The notes below the pieces were generated by a model, which worked only from the letters and a program-made list of their open reading frames with translations, had not been told where the DNA came from and did no database searches. Below are positions 11,887 to 25,400 of a DNA stretch of 64,000 nucleotides, in pieces. The DNA comes from Zoroaster sp. YZ-2022 (taxonomy: Eukaryota; Echinodermata; Asteroidea; Forcipulatida; Zoroasteridae): positions 20,642,827 through 20,706,826 of the forward strand of contig CM055823.1 in NCBI GenBank assembly GCA_029582265.1. The letters are read 5' to 3'. A program made the position numbers and the translations under genes. How positions within the stretch are numbered: position 1 is the stretch's first letter; each line of letters begins with the position of its first letter.

Positions 11887-12232
11887 TCAAGTGACAATAT
11901 CGTCACGATCAGGGCAGACTTTCGATAGGATGTGGAATTAGATTCCTAGCTTTATGAACTTAGTGACTGAATGCTATACCCCATGAGCTGGGCTGGATAA
12001 CAGGCCGTGATAACATCATTACATTACCATTGTTGATGCATTATTATAAGGCTACTGGCTCATTGTTTATGTATCGCCATGGTAATATGATCTTATCATG
12101 CCGTGTTAGCTAGACCCAGCGTGTGCTCGTGGGATATTATTTTCAGTCACTGAGTTAGCCTATAACTAGGAAACCAATTTTATGCCCTGTCGAATGTCTG
12201 CTCTGATCATGAAAGTACTGCGTTTCATTTAA
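11887..12232. mobile_element. family D TTAA-type MITE, diverged
   Basis: Left GTGACAATATCGTCACGATC is preceded by TCAA. Right GCTCTGATCATGAAAGTACT is followed by TTAA. The ends are inverted repeats with several substitutions. The interior has the family's AACTTAGTGACTGAA and TTTTCAGTCACTGAGTTA subterminal inverted motifs. Confidence 0.75.
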
Positions 12233-12879
12233 AGACAGAAACAGTCAGTAGCCAGATCCCCATTCAAAGGATGTGGCCAGGCAGTGTTGCTTAATGATAA
12301 GGCACAACTAACGTAAATATATAACTTACTTCTTAAACAAATCTGTGCACAGAATATAACAAGGAAGATTATGTCAGTATGTCATTTTCATGATAGACCA
12401 ATGTGAAAGACCTTCATCCAAGGACGGACTAGATTGCATAATTATTAGCATTATTTTAGAATATCCCCTACAGACATGCCATCACAAAGCCCATAGGCTG
12501 AGAGTGGGGGGATGAACTAGTTCCAAATGAGAATTCATTTTTTTCTGAGAAAAAAAACCCACATTCATGAGAGCAACTCACTAAAAAAACACTGGTTGCC
12601 TCTTGATATGAATAGGCCATTGTAGAATTACAGGTGTTTATCTCCGGGGGAAAAGTCTGCTTCATGTACATGTATGTGCCTCAATTTTTATTTTTTTTTA
12701 TTTTTCAATTATTTAAAAATGCCTTTCAGTCATATTTACAATACACAAGTGATCTTCACAGTATTTTAAACATTAAATTACGGCAAGCTTTCATTCAAAC
12801 AGCATTTGAATTTCAAATGCATGTATAAAAACCATTTACACTGTAACATCCGATGACCCAATAGCCACTTTATATCTCA
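12233..12879. other. non-coding stretch
   Basis: AT-rich; short readable frames occur on both strands without family resemblance or splice support. Confidence 0.45.
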
Positions 12880-14218
12880 TCAACCCTAACTCCCTAGGCC
12901 CATTTGCTTACACATAACCTGAATCCTTCCTAACTCCCTAGGCCCATTTGCTTACACATAACCTGAATCCTTCCTAACTCCCTAGGCCCATTTGCTTACA
13001 CATAACCTGAATCCTTCCTAACTCCCTAGGCCCATTTGCTTACACATAACCTGAATCCTTCCTGACTCCCTAGGCCCATTTGCTTACACATAACCTGAAT
13101 CCTTCCTGACTCCTAGGCCCATTTGCTTACACATAACCTGAATCCTTCCTGACTCCCTAGGCCCATTTGCTTACACATAACCTGAATCCTTCCTAACTCC
13201 CTAGGCCCATTTGCTTACACATAACCTGAATCCTTCCTGACTCCCTAGGCCCATTTGCTTACACATAACCTGAATCCTTCCTGACTCCCTAGGCCCATTT
13301 GCTTACACATAACCTGAATCCTTCCTGACTCCCTAGGCCCATTTGCTTACACATAACCTGAATCCTTCCTGACTCCCTAGGCCCATTTGCTTACACATAA
13401 CCTGAATCCTTCCTAACTCCCTAGGCCCATTTGCTTACACATAACCTGAATCCTTCCTGACTCCCTAGGCCCATTTGCTTACACATAACCTGAATCCTTC
13501 CTGACTCCCTAGGCCCATTTGCTTACACATAACCTGAATCCTTCCTGACTCCCTAGGCCCATTTGCTTACACATAACCTCACTCCTTCCTCACTCCCTCG
13601 GCCCATTTGCTTACACATAACCCTGAATCCTTCCTAACTCCCTAGGCCCATTTGCTTACACATAACCTGAATCCTTCCTAACTCCCTAGGCCCATTTGCT
13701 TACACATAACCTGAATCCTTCCTAACTCCCTAGGCCCATTTGCTTACACATAACCTGAATCCTTCCTAACTCCCTAGGCCCATTTGCTTACACATAACCT
13801 GAATCCTTCCTAACTCCCTAGGCCCATTTGCTTACACATAACCTGAATCCTTCCTAACTCCCTAGGCCCATTTGCTTACACATAACCTGAATCCTCCAAA
13901 ATCCTTCAGTAGTAAAGCAAGCACATGACATGTATGCACACGTGTTTCTAATCTGTGATACATACATGTACATGGCCAGGGACCCTCCCTGCATGCATGG
14001 AGCAATAAACAGTGTCCACTGACCCAAGCACTGACCTTCAATCACTACAACAAACATGGATGTACATGTACCATGGAAAGGCCTAATAACCTCAATCCTC
14101 CAAAATCCTTCACTTCAGCAAAGAGCATGTAGCATGTGACCTCAATCCTTCAAAATCCTTCACTAATACTACATAAATAGCAAACAGGATTTGGGAGGAT
14201 TTGGGAAGGTTAGGGTAT
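12880..14218. mobile_element. family A TTAA-type MITE expanded by a 44-bp minisatellite
   Basis: The left end CCCTAACTCCCTAGG follows TCAA (mutated TTAA) and the right end is GGGAAGGTTAGGG. Positions 12884 to about 13891 are about 23 head-to-tail 44-bp units (CTCCCTAGGCCCATTTGC, TTACACATAACCTGAATCC). The remaining body, with CAAGCACATGACATGTATGC and GACCCTCCCTGCATGCATGG, is shared with the copies at 45937, 55474 and 58843. Variant units (CTGACTCC versus CTAACTCC) occur in runs, suggesting block duplication. No coding function is claimed. Confidence 0.88.
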
Positions 14219-14398
14219 ACAAAAGTACAATATGACTGTGATTGAACTTTTAAGATATATCGCCCGCATTTTTCGCTAATTAATAACCAGTCAATTTTTT
14301 TTCACTAGGCATTGTTATTATACTTGAGGAAGAAATGCCATACTTCTCAAAATAATCGTGAGATGCATATTTTTACAGAAAATATATCCAGAAATACT

Positions 14399-15117
14399 TA
14401 AGGCCAAAACAAAAGGTCACTGATTTCTGGTCTCATCACACATCGCCTCAGACCCGCACGTCAGCATTTTTGGTTTTCTTTCTTTTTTTGCTATGAAACA
14501 ATGTCCATTGGAGCCAAATTTGCTGGATCGATTGAAATTCTGCCATGCTGTGTTTTAACCCATATCCGCCGATCTACGTGATAACCCGTAGATATGTAAA
14601 ACGCTACAAACGCCGACCTACATGATTTTCCGTACCGTGTTTTTGTTCAATTCCAATTTACTACGTTTTTCTGATGACTGTATTTCATGATTATAGATAT
14701 GAAATTAGACAAGTCTGACATCATAATAAAGTGCATGTTCTCCTCTTTCCATCAGTATATAATGTGTCTGTGTCAGTGATTGTAATATTCTCCAAATAAG
14801 GAATCTTTCTGATTGTGTGCAAAAACAATGTATCTCTGTGCGGGGGCTTAGGCACATACAGTCTTGTGTGTTTACATGGTTAGGTGGATATGGGTTAAAC
14901 ATCTTTTTCACATAGGGGTATGAACGTTTTCCCGATGAGGCCTCTCTTAGCCACCATACTTTGTATATGGGAAATTTGGTCTGGTTCCAATAACCGCATA
15001 TACATGTATCACGTATTTCACTGGTTGGCAAAAGAAAAGACTACCAAAAAAACCACGTCACTGCACAGATTTTTAAGCCGACCTATGACCAGAAACTGGA
15101 GACTTTTTTTTGGCCTA
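14399..15117. mobile_element. family G inverted-repeat element
   Basis: The ends AAGGCCAAAACAAAAGGTC and GGAGACTTTTTTTTGGCCT are inverted repeats that extend through a GTTTCTGGTC-type motif. The internal segment includes TGTCCATTGGAGCC and ATTCTGCCATGCTGTG, found also at 42884, 44794, 46655 and 56950. It is non-coding. The superfamily was not recognised and the flanking duplication is unclear. Confidence 0.7.
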
Positions 15118-15150
15118 ATGATGGGACCTTCCTATATTTAATTTGGACTC

Positions 15151-15472
15151 TTAACCCTCCTACACAGATCCCACTCTGATCCACAAAATTCTGTTCTTGA
15201 GCAACCTTCAGTACATACATGTACAAGCCTGCTGTCCTTTCCAAGTAATCTTACAAAATCAACTGTGTGCCACCCAAGGCCACTGTAAATGTTTGAACAT
15301 ATTAGTATGGCCTACAATGTATCAATGGGAGACCACCTTACCCTGCAATCTCATCAGTGGTGTGATGACAGTGCACAGAAGGGTAACCATAGGAGGCCAC
15401 TGGCAACAGCTAATGGCTTGGAGTGGCCTGAATGGGTTGTTTCAAAAATTGCACTGATTGTAGGAGGGTTAA
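15151..15472. mobile_element. family C TTAA-type MITE
   Basis: TTAACCCTCCTACA at the left and TGTAGGAGGGTTAA at the right form perfect terminal inverted repeats with the TTAA duplication. The 322-bp interior differs from the copies at 30649 and 33877, so the family is a set of subfamilies sharing only termini. Confidence 0.85.
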
Positions 15473-15805
15473 TATTAAACCAAGCTTCTGACAATATTTT
15501 TTGTGAAGTATTTATTTGAAAGTATTTGTTTCCCATTCTAAAACGAAATTCACAAAGATCTGATTTAAAAAGAAAACACAAACAAAAACAATTGCTGGTA
15601 AAATACAACAACAACAACAAAAATCGGGCAATGCATCAGAACTGTGAATAAGAATTATAATTTATATAACTTAAAATGCAGAATTTTGCATGCACCCACC
15701 CCCTTAAAAAAGAATTATCAATGCATTAAGAACAACAAAGATGAAAGTGACTGTTATACAAAGTTCAAATAAAACTTACTAGTACAGAAATGCATAGAAA
15801 TTTGG

Positions 15806-15811
15806 TTTATT
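15806..15811 (-). promoter_or_regulatory. possible polyadenylation signal of the SDR gene
   Basis: AATAAA on the minus strand lies about 85 bases downstream of the SDR stop codon. Another AATAAA at 15511-15516 could serve instead. The hexamer is common in AT-rich DNA, so this is positional support only. Confidence 0.4.
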
Positions 15812-15895
15812 TAATTCGATTTTAAAATTCTGCTCAGTGCATAAATTTAAATTTAACAAAAATATGGAGTATTCTTTTTTTGGATCGTTTACCCT

Positions 15896-16404
15896 TTACG
15901 TTTCAATGTTGGTTGAGTCGGCAACATTCTTTATGACATCAGTGCTACCCTGGTTCCCGTTTTCACTGGTTTCCAGCTCAAAGTGTACCTGCTTGGCTGG
16001 CATGTTTGCCCGTTGGTTCTTGGCGATCCGTTGCTGTTTCTTTCTCTCCAAGATCGCCTGCCGCTCTTCGTCGGTTAGGAGTGCGCTCTGGGGGATATAC
16101 GTACCAGTCACCAACATTCCCATGGTGTCGTTGAAGAATGCTGGCATGTGATTGGCTATCCACGACATGATCACGGCCGGTATGCCGCAGAGGTATTGAG
16201 CGCGGGGACTTTTGGCAAAGAGGGCGTGCTCCACTGCAGTGCTGACTGGAGAGAAGTCTTCTGACAAACGTATGTCATCTGATTTATACATGGAGCCCAG
16301 CGCAGTGCTGAAATAACGCCTGCCGTAATCGTCGGCCACTTTCGGATCAAGGGAGCCGAGGAGTCGTTGGTACTCCGTTAGCAGCCGAGTACCAACTACA
16401 GCTT
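15896..16404 (-). CDS. SDR gene terminal exon
   Basis: The acceptor TTTGTTTGTAG precedes 509 bp ending in TAA. It encodes residues 179-347: the substrate-side helices (LLTEYQRLLGSLDPKVADDY), a hydrophobic segment around IPAVIMSWIANHMPAFF, then a Lys/Arg/Gln-rich and Glu/Asn-rich tail. The fragment is 347 residues even without its N-terminus, longer than most SDR9C proteins (about 310-350 in full). Confidence 0.9.
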
Positions 16405-19400
16405 CTACAAACAAAGACAAAAATCATTTCAGTTTTACAAAAGCGAAAAAGGTTTAATTTATTGCTTTCAAAGTTCACATCTTTTGGAAGAAAATCATAT
16501 TGGAATGTTTTGCTCGGTTGCAGAGTTTTGACTTATCTCTTTCAAGACTTTTAACCAGACTTTACATTAACCAGACTTTTAAAACCAAACTAAGACCCCA
16601 CAACACAATGGTCCAACTAACATTCCTTTTCATCCTGTAAGTCCAATGCTTATATTCACAGATGTCTTGATATATGAACAAAATCTGTATGAAGTGAAAT
16701 GGTCAGTGGCCCAAGAAGTTGAGGCCGGAGAAGTGACCTTTATCAACCTTTTTAGTGACTCCCCTCTCCCCATAGCTATGATACTGCTTTGTGGGGAACA
16801 ATTATTCCTGCACACGCAGGGGTGCGATGCTACACTCCACTGTCAAAAACCCAGACAAGGAATTTTCTGGTAATTACAGTGTATGACTGATCCATTTCTG
16901 AAACATGCCAGTTCTAAATACATATTTATTTATATACAATTATTTAAAAAAACTTACGGGTTTTAAAACCACCTGGCTCAATTATTGAGACGTTGATGCC
17001 CCACTTTTGAAGTTCCATCCTAAGAACATTGGAGAAACCAAAAGCTGCCGACTTTGAGCTACAGTACGCTGGAAAACTCGGTGTGGCTATTTTATCTGTG
17101 AAAAATAAAGGTCAAAGGTCATATCAATGTTTAAGAGCAATGTACATGTAGTCACAATCTCAAATATTCCAAATAAAACCTTGAACTTTCAATCATGTCT
17201 GTAAAGGCCCACCTCCCATAAAACTTATAAACGTTTTTCACCCCCAATTTTGTCACTATCTTCATTCTGGGGACGCTAGTCAGATGGCATTAAACCCAAT
17301 ACATGTGTAGCCAGGGATCACGCCCCAAGTTACAATGTTAACCTCGGCAAGTGGCAGTGGGGTATCTCTTTCTCTCTTTGGACCGTACAAAGACAAAGAC
17401 AATTGACCATAATGGGACTTATAACCTGCAACCCTCCAGATCACTGAAACTGTGCTCTTCCGACTGAGCTATCTTGTCCTGCAGTTAGTGATCTCCCAAT
17501 TGTTAATATCCTTTTTCATCGTGCACTAGTCAAACAGCCTAAGGTGTGCTTTCGGTTATTTCGGGTACCCGTAAACAATTTTTTTTTAAACACATACGTA
17601 CATACTCCCAATTGTATAAACTAACCAATATGAACACAAGTTTCTCTTGTTTCATTAGAGTCATAACAAATGTAGACTTACTGTTTAATTTCCCGCCTCT
17701 ATATTAAAAACAACTCGTAGCATCCCCATTCCCCACAGACATTTTGCAGGGATCTCAGTAGCTCTTTGCTCCAGCGCCGTAAAAAAAAAATTCCCGCAAA
17801 GTTAGAGCAAACGTTCATACTTGCTCACGGAAAGAAAATATCCCAACGCTAATGCCAATTGAACCTGTTCTTTACACTAGCATCAATTTTTTTTCCAGAT
17901 CCACACCTCTTCCGACCCATTATGGTAGCCAAGTTAAGTAAAATCAGTCAAAAATTTCAAAAAATCTTTATGATCACGTTGTGATCACCATGTGCACAAC
18001 GCACCGTATGCAACACACACTACACGGACCCACACGCACTGTTTCCAATATGGCGGAGCAATGGGCTAGTCTTAGTTCAAGACGTTGTTCATTACCTCAC
18101 TACTATCGAACGCCCTCTGTCGGTGAAATGTCCGAGTGTATTATGCGACGGCATAAAAAGAAAAGGTAACAATATCTTGATAACCAAGACTAACTGATGA
18201 GCGCACTCTGTAAAGATGATTTTTTTCCCATTCGGACGAAAGACGGAGCACCGGATTTCTTTGGGAAAAAATATGAAAGAGCCAGAATTCCGGTCAGATA
18301 TGCGGGTACCCGGATACCTGTACCCAGATACCCAGCACAGCCTTAGATCACCCTCACAATTATGATATTAAACCTGGTGAAGCAGCAGTCAAGGTGATAC
18401 CCAGGCACCCGGATACCTGGCACAGCCTTAGATCACCTTCTGTGAAGCGGTTTTTACAATAAACAAATGTCAACTTACCACACATACTTGTGACGTTTAC
18501 TATCCTACCCTTGGATATCCGCAAAAGAGGCAAACATGCTTTGACCATCCGGAAATGACCGAGGCAGTTCACCTCCCACATCCGTCTAAATGCATCCACC
18601 GTCGTGATTTCGGCCTCTCCATAAAGACACACTCCTGCATTGTTTACAAGCCCCCATAATCCTAAAAGAATTTGGAAAAATTGAGAAAAAAATACTTGAT
18701 AAACAAAAGAATGTACATGTAATACTATAATAATAATGCTGGAGTCTTACTGCACTGGGTTAGACAATGTGATGAAGTGTGGTGTAGCAGAAGTGTGGAT
18801 GCGGCAATTGAATGAGAACAGGTGATGGCGACGTCTCCAGTAATGCACCCCCATTACAATCTGAGGGCAAGGCAGCCACGGACACAAGTCTATGCTAAAC
18901 AATGATGATGGAGTCTTGCATGAAATCTATCACAATGTGATACTCTAATAAGCGCTTTACATAATTACCCCTGGTCATTGGACCAATATCAATCCTTAAA
19001 CTTTCTCAGCTCCCTGGGGAGTATACAGCTGTGCGCTGCCATGTTCAGCTCTACAGTGGCTATCAAACACAATATCCATCTGTAGCCCTGGTCATTAGTT
19101 GGGCCAATATCAATCCCACTTTCTCAGCTCCCTGGGGAGTATGTACAGTACAGACTCTCTGTGCTTCCTTACTCAGTGCTACAGTGGCTATAATCAAACA
19201 TAGCATTCATCAATTTCATCTGTACCCACCCAGGTACCCATTTTTACTCCTGGGTGAAGAAAATCCCACGTAGAAAATCTCCAGCCAATGAAAATTAAAG
19301 CAATGCCGAAACAAAGGATTTGATGCCAGTTGCCACAGCTTACATAAGCACAGCCATGGTTATATGGCCATGGTTATTGTTACTAATTGTGTGAATGAGA

Positions 19401-22400
19401 TCTGATGTGAGATACATTATCTGGGAGAATCTCCTTCTGATCGATGTCATCAGAGAACATCAAAATTTTTATTGTGAGTAAGTGATTGCGGCAGTCCTGA
19501 GAATGATCGATACAGAGTCTGGCCTCAGTGTCCAGAAGACACTTGCCTGGTTCTTGAGGGTTTGGAGTTCGACTCGCAGGCCAAAACCCCTAACATGCTG
19601 GCCAGTTTATAGAAGCTTTGCAACAATTGTCATGGAAAGGTGTGACCCTACTGATTAATCCCTGCTGTATGATTAACAAGGCTTGATGGCTTGACTGGTG
19701 TATTTTCCAGTAATGGCGGTCCAACAGTGTTACATTGTTGTGTTAAAATGATTCTCAATGCGTGTGTACACACAGTGTGTCACAGGTTTGCCTAGTAGTA
19801 GCATCCATGTCTTGCTTTGATTTCCACAGACTCGTTCATTTGAATACCAATATGCATAAAAAAAAGGCATACTAACCAGAGCTCTGTCAAGTAGCAATTT
19901 ACGTGCCTCAACTTCTTGGGCCACTGACCAACAAGGTGTTAGCTAGGATTTAGAAATACATGAAGGGTGTCCAAATTTGCTTGAAATTCCAAAACAGGGT
20001 GTCCAAATTGTTCGCTTACAGTACTTTTACATGTCAATGACAGATGAAACAGGGTGTCCAAATTGTTCGCTTACAGTACTTTTACATGTCAATGACAGAT
20101 GAAATAGGGTGTTCAGAATTGAAACAGGGTGTCCAAAAGACACCCAGACACCCCTCTGGCAAATACTATGCTGACCAATAAATCTCCTTGGCCAGTCTTG
20201 GCCACAAATCTTTTATTTGCACATTGAGTCATTTTTATGATTCCACAACCCGGGGCCTGCAACTTCACTTTGGAACTTCGCTTTGTTTGACACCAGCCAC
20301 CTCTACATTAGATTACCAGTCAGACAGAACATTTACCAGCCAGACATTTAGGTTCCAAATGTGGTCTAAAAGTATTTGGCCAGTTGCCAGTGCTTATATA
20401 TTGTAAAATGTTAGAGGCCTGCTGGGATGATAATTTGTAGTTTTATCTGTTTGAATGCAAATTTCCAAATTGCTCACTTAAAATAAAACTGTTTTTAAAT
20501 TAACAAGAATTGAAAACATTCAGAAAGAAATCCAACATTTTTGCAAAATTTCAAAAAGCAAACAAAATTGTGCAGAAAGGTCTCTCAAAATCCCTGGGGA
20601 AAAGGTTGCAGTGGGTACAAAGGGTACAGAAACTGCTTGAAAGCCCTGAAAACGAGGTTGCAGTGGGTATTTGTAATTTTTTTTCCCAGAAATATGACCT
20701 CTGGAATAGGCTTGGGCGGTTCCGGCGGGTACCTGGTTCTACCCGATTCCAAATTGAGAATCGGAACCGCGGTTCCACAATTTTAAAGAACCGGGTACCC
20801 ACAAGAGTCGGTTCCGGAACCAAGTCCTTCAAATACCCGGTTCCCAGAGCCACGGCTCTAGTAAAATACCTGTGAAAATCTCGCTCGGTTAAAATTTCAA
20901 TAAACACGGTTAAAATATGGGTACCCTACATTTTAACCTTAATTTAACCGTCTTAGTGCACGGTTAAATCGCCTTTAAAAAATTCCTTTGTATTGTCTCG
21001 GTTAAAGTGTGGTTAAAACTCGGTACCTGTTCTGAGATCTGCTGAGGGCTTGCTCATTAACTCTGTGGTGAGTTAATCCATTGTTGACAGAGATAATCCC
21101 AATACAAAAGCCTCCACTTGCCTGAGACATAACGGTCAATGTTTGTTCAACCATGCGCGAAAGAGTATCGTCCATGTTGTGCCCATACCGCAGCCTGCAG
21201 TCCGTCTGAACTTCGCTGAATTTCGAAATTGGGGCACGTCGCGCCAGTCAGGAATGTGCCTAAACGAGCGAACGCTTAGTCTAGTCTGTTACGTTGTAAT
21301 TATTTGGCGGCGCCGCCATTTTAGCGCCAAAAGAAGAAAAAGTCCGTCCCCGTTTAGGATTGACGTCATGTCAGCACTGACAACTTTGTCTCTGATCTGC
21401 AACTGGTACGTGAATATTTGTGTGTGTGTAAGTAAAATAAACCCTTTCACGGTATATGCGCCATGTTTTGTCGGGCAAAATTGTTTATTTGAACATTCGT
21501 TGCCGTCATGCGATCGACCCATCAGCTCGAACTTTCCGCCCGCACGGAAGTTAATTCGGCGCTGGGTACCGTATACGGGTCCGTCGCAGATTAGACGGCA
21601 ACGAGCATTCGAAATAAACAATTTGCCCGTCACGAACATGTCATGTCCGCAAAACCCTTTTTGATTCATGGTTTTAATTAACTCAATTTCGCTGGCCAAA
21701 ATCGCGATTCACAGTAGATACTATCTGAAGATCAGGATCGGTTTGGGGTTTTAAATTTTTGGCTAGTTGGCTTATCGCCGGAAAAACCGCGGTTTGCAGT
21801 TTTACTGTGAATTAAAAAAAAATAATATAATTAGAAAGTCATTATATAACATGTTACTGATGTTCTTTCACCGTATAATCAGAGAGCAATACAAATCTAT
21901 CATAAGGTAAAGAGTACCCATCGTCAGCTTGCAACTTTGAACTGAAATTGAAATTAACACATTTTAATTGAAAATATTAATTTATTTTAACAGAACAAGG
22001 AAATGCTGGAAGGGCTATGCCATTGGACAAGTCAAGGCAACAAGGGAATTCCAGCCGCAGGAAGGAAAAAGGCGTAGAGTCAACTCAAGATATTTGTAGT
22101 GTTCCTGGTGCCAGTTTTATGTGATTATTTATTGTATTAAACTTTCATATTTATTTTGTTTATTTCACAAAGTTAATATATACAATACTTAAAGCCTATG
22201 ACCCTATTTATACTACTCTTAACATCGCTGCTTTTATATTTTACTTAGTCAAGTTGTTTTAATTGCTTTTCTATTTATGTTGGCCTACACAGTTTTATAT
22301 GCAATTTTTTGTAATTAAATTTTTTTAAGTAAGACTTGTGGTGACACCATATTAAATGTTCATTTGAGTAGTAATTAGTTCTGAAAAGAACTGGGGGTAC

Positions 22401-25400
22401 AACTCTACGTTTCGATCAGTATGCTCTGATCGTCCTCAGGACGATCAGAGCATACGGATCGAAACGTTGAGTTGTACCTCCAGTTCTTTTCAGAACTAAC
22501 TACTCAATTGAGCATTTCACATGGTGTCACCGCAATTTGTCTTACTTATCCTCCTCACCATGCAAAGCTACGAGTTTTACTTAACTTTTTTTTTATTGTA
22601 ATTTAATTTAACTCATTCACTTGATTATTTTGTTCGACTTGACGAAATAAAATTATGAGGAATTTTAGATTGTGTTTCTTGTCCTTTTGTAATGAGTTGT
22701 ATTTCCTTCCTCCATGATTTAAGTACATTGAAATTTTTCAATATAAAAACACATAAACAAACCGCCAAAAAAGGATGGGAATGATGTCATGTCGTAATAA
22801 ACCACTGCCGCATAAATGGAGTTAAAATTCTTGGGCTTTACACAATTCTACATATGCTAGTGTTCGTTTTTTGGGGAATTGCATGTATATGACCGGCTGA
22901 CACTAAGTGACAGTATAGGGGTGACGATACTGAAATTTTAATCGTACGATATTAGGCCAAAAAAAAAATTTGTTGAGTTGCCCTCCAGTGAAAATATTTG
23001 AAGGGCTCGGTCGGGTTTTTTTTTTTTTTTTTTTCTTTTTTCTTTTTCTTCCCTCCTCGACTGTCATTTTAAGATTGAAATGCATTGGAACTGAAACCAT
23101 ATACCATGTTTTTCATTTGTATACCTATCAGCAAGGAATTTTACTTCAGAATAAAAGTATCCCAAGCATTTTTGTTGTACTTTTCGCTGTGATTGACCAT
23201 GGAGGTCTTCCTCCATAGATTGACACAGCAAATTCATCCATATTGCGTGCAATGCTCAACGTGCAACATGTGAGTGGCCATTCGATTTGAAAACGTGTAG
23301 ATCGAGTCGCAATCGTTGACACACGTACAGTGCGGGGAGCCAGTGCACAACATGTGAGGGCCATTTGATTTGAAAACGTGTAGATTGAGTCACAATCGTT
23401 GACGTGTGCGAAGCCAGTGGAAAACATGCGAGGGGCCATTCGATTGGAAAACATGTAGATTTGAGTCGCAATCGTTGGCACACAGTGTGTGCGAAGGCAG
23501 TGCACCATGTGAGGGCCGGGGCCATTCGATTTGAAAACATGTAGACTGAGTCTTGGGTACCGGTAAATTTACCGGTAAAAAAAAGTGGAAAATTTCACAA
23601 ATCAAACGTATTATGTTTTATACAAAGAAAATTGGTAAGTTTCATTAATAAATAGGCCTATGAATGACGAGGGAAAAAAAAAAAAAAAAACCGACCCGAG
23701 ATTTCAGCACTTTTGGGTCGGTCGGTGGAGGGCAACTCAACATTTTTTTTTTTTTTGCCTTATTTACCGGTACCCAAGACTCGATCTGTTTTCAAATCGA
23801 ATGGCCCCGGCCCTCACATGGTGCACTGCCTTCGCGCACACTAAAGGATCTGAAAAAATATCCTTTCTCTTCTACACATTTCCCCAATTTGACCAATCGG
23901 TCATTATTGGTACGTTCATATACAAAAAAGCCTACTATTCCCACAAAACTCATTGTCAAATGGACAAATTTTGGAAATAGTCAAATACGGATTCACTGTA
24001 TTTCAATTTGTATGACAAATACATCTTGGAAAACAAAAACAAAAAGTCAACAAAGATGTGGTGTCACCATAGCTCTATGGTGTCACTGAATGGGTTTGCA
24101 CCATCATTATTTACGCTTTTTACTACGTTTTTTTTTTACACCGCAGCGACGGGTTTTGTACGCATTTCGCCCTTGTGTCAAGACTATGAACCCATTCAGC
24201 ACGCATGCGCGCGAAGGGAATTTCGACACGCAAAAAAAACCTACCATCAACGGAGAGGAAATGGCTCCATGAGTTCCACTGCAGAGCGCCATGGTCGACT
24301 GCAGCTTGAGTTTTCTATCGTCACGCGCCTAGGGTTTCGTAGTCTCTCTCTCAAGACATGAAGTGGCACTATTACTGCACATAACCCGTCGCTGCGGTGT
24401 AAAAGAAAAATACGCTTCCTGGTACATTTTCCCCAGGCACCCGATCAGTATTTTTGCCCCAAAAATGATTACGCTTGTTTTCAACTTAAAAACCAAAAAG
24501 TCATGATATCGCGACAGGAGTTCACATCATGTCTGAAAATTTCAACGTGGTACATGCACAAAATAAATTGTTATGGAGAAAATTGAAAAAATTTAAAAAT
24601 TATACTCTATGGAATAGGTGGCAATCCTATTTTCAGTATTTTTGCCCCAAAAATGATTACGCTTGTTTTCAACCTAAAAACCAAAAAGTCATGATATCGC
24701 GACAGGAGTTCACATCATGTCTGAAAATTTCAACGTGGTACATGCACAAAATAAATTGTTATGGAGAAAATTGAATTTTTTTTAGAATTATACTCTATGG
24801 AGTAGGTGGCAATCCTATTTTCAGTATTTTTGCCCCAAAAATGATTACGCTTGTTTTCAACTTAAAAACCAAAAAGTCATGATATCGTGACAGGAGTTCA
24901 CATCATGTCTGAAAATTTCAACGTGGTACATGCACAAAATAAATTGTTATGGAGAAAATTGAAAAAAATTAAGAATTATACTCTATGACTATGGAGTAGG
25001 TGGCAATCCTATTTTCAGTATTTTTGCCCCAAAAATGATTACGCTTGTTTTCAACCTAAAAACCAAAAAGTCATGATATCGCGACAGGAGTTCACATCAT
25101 GTCTGAAAATTTCAACGTGGTACATGCACAAAATAAATTGTTATGGAGAAAATTGAAAAAAATTAAGAATTATACTCTATGGAGTAGGTGGCAATCCTAT
25201 TTTCAGTATTTTTGCCCCAAAAATGATTACGCTTGTTTTCAACCTAAAAACCAAAAAGTCATGATATCGCGACAGGAGTTCACATCATGTCTGAAAATTT
25301 CAACGTGGTACATGCACAAAATAAATTGTTATGGAGAAAAAAAGGTACAAAGCCTTGCACATCTACGAGTTCGAGTGAATCACGCGCATCGCCAGTGTGC

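Noticed and set aside
12880..14218. CRISPR-like regular array (44-bp spacing)
   Set aside because: Units are head-to-tail with no variable spacers, inside a eukaryotic MITE; it is a minisatellite.
17410..17490. Possible tRNA gene on the minus strand
   Set aside because: The A box is recognisable but the acceptor and T stems do not close and the B box is degraded; it is a SINE head.
20510..20875. Lys-rich frame of about 120 codons, repeated at 27213
   Set aside because: It spans the border of a hAT-like element and is duplicated with the 570-bp block; no domain and no codon bias were seen.
21289..21699. Minus-strand frame of about 136 codons in a CG-rich stretch, resembling a Cys-containing domain
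   Set aside because: A fold-back inverted repeat explains the two open arms, and no recognised zinc-finger pattern could be completed.
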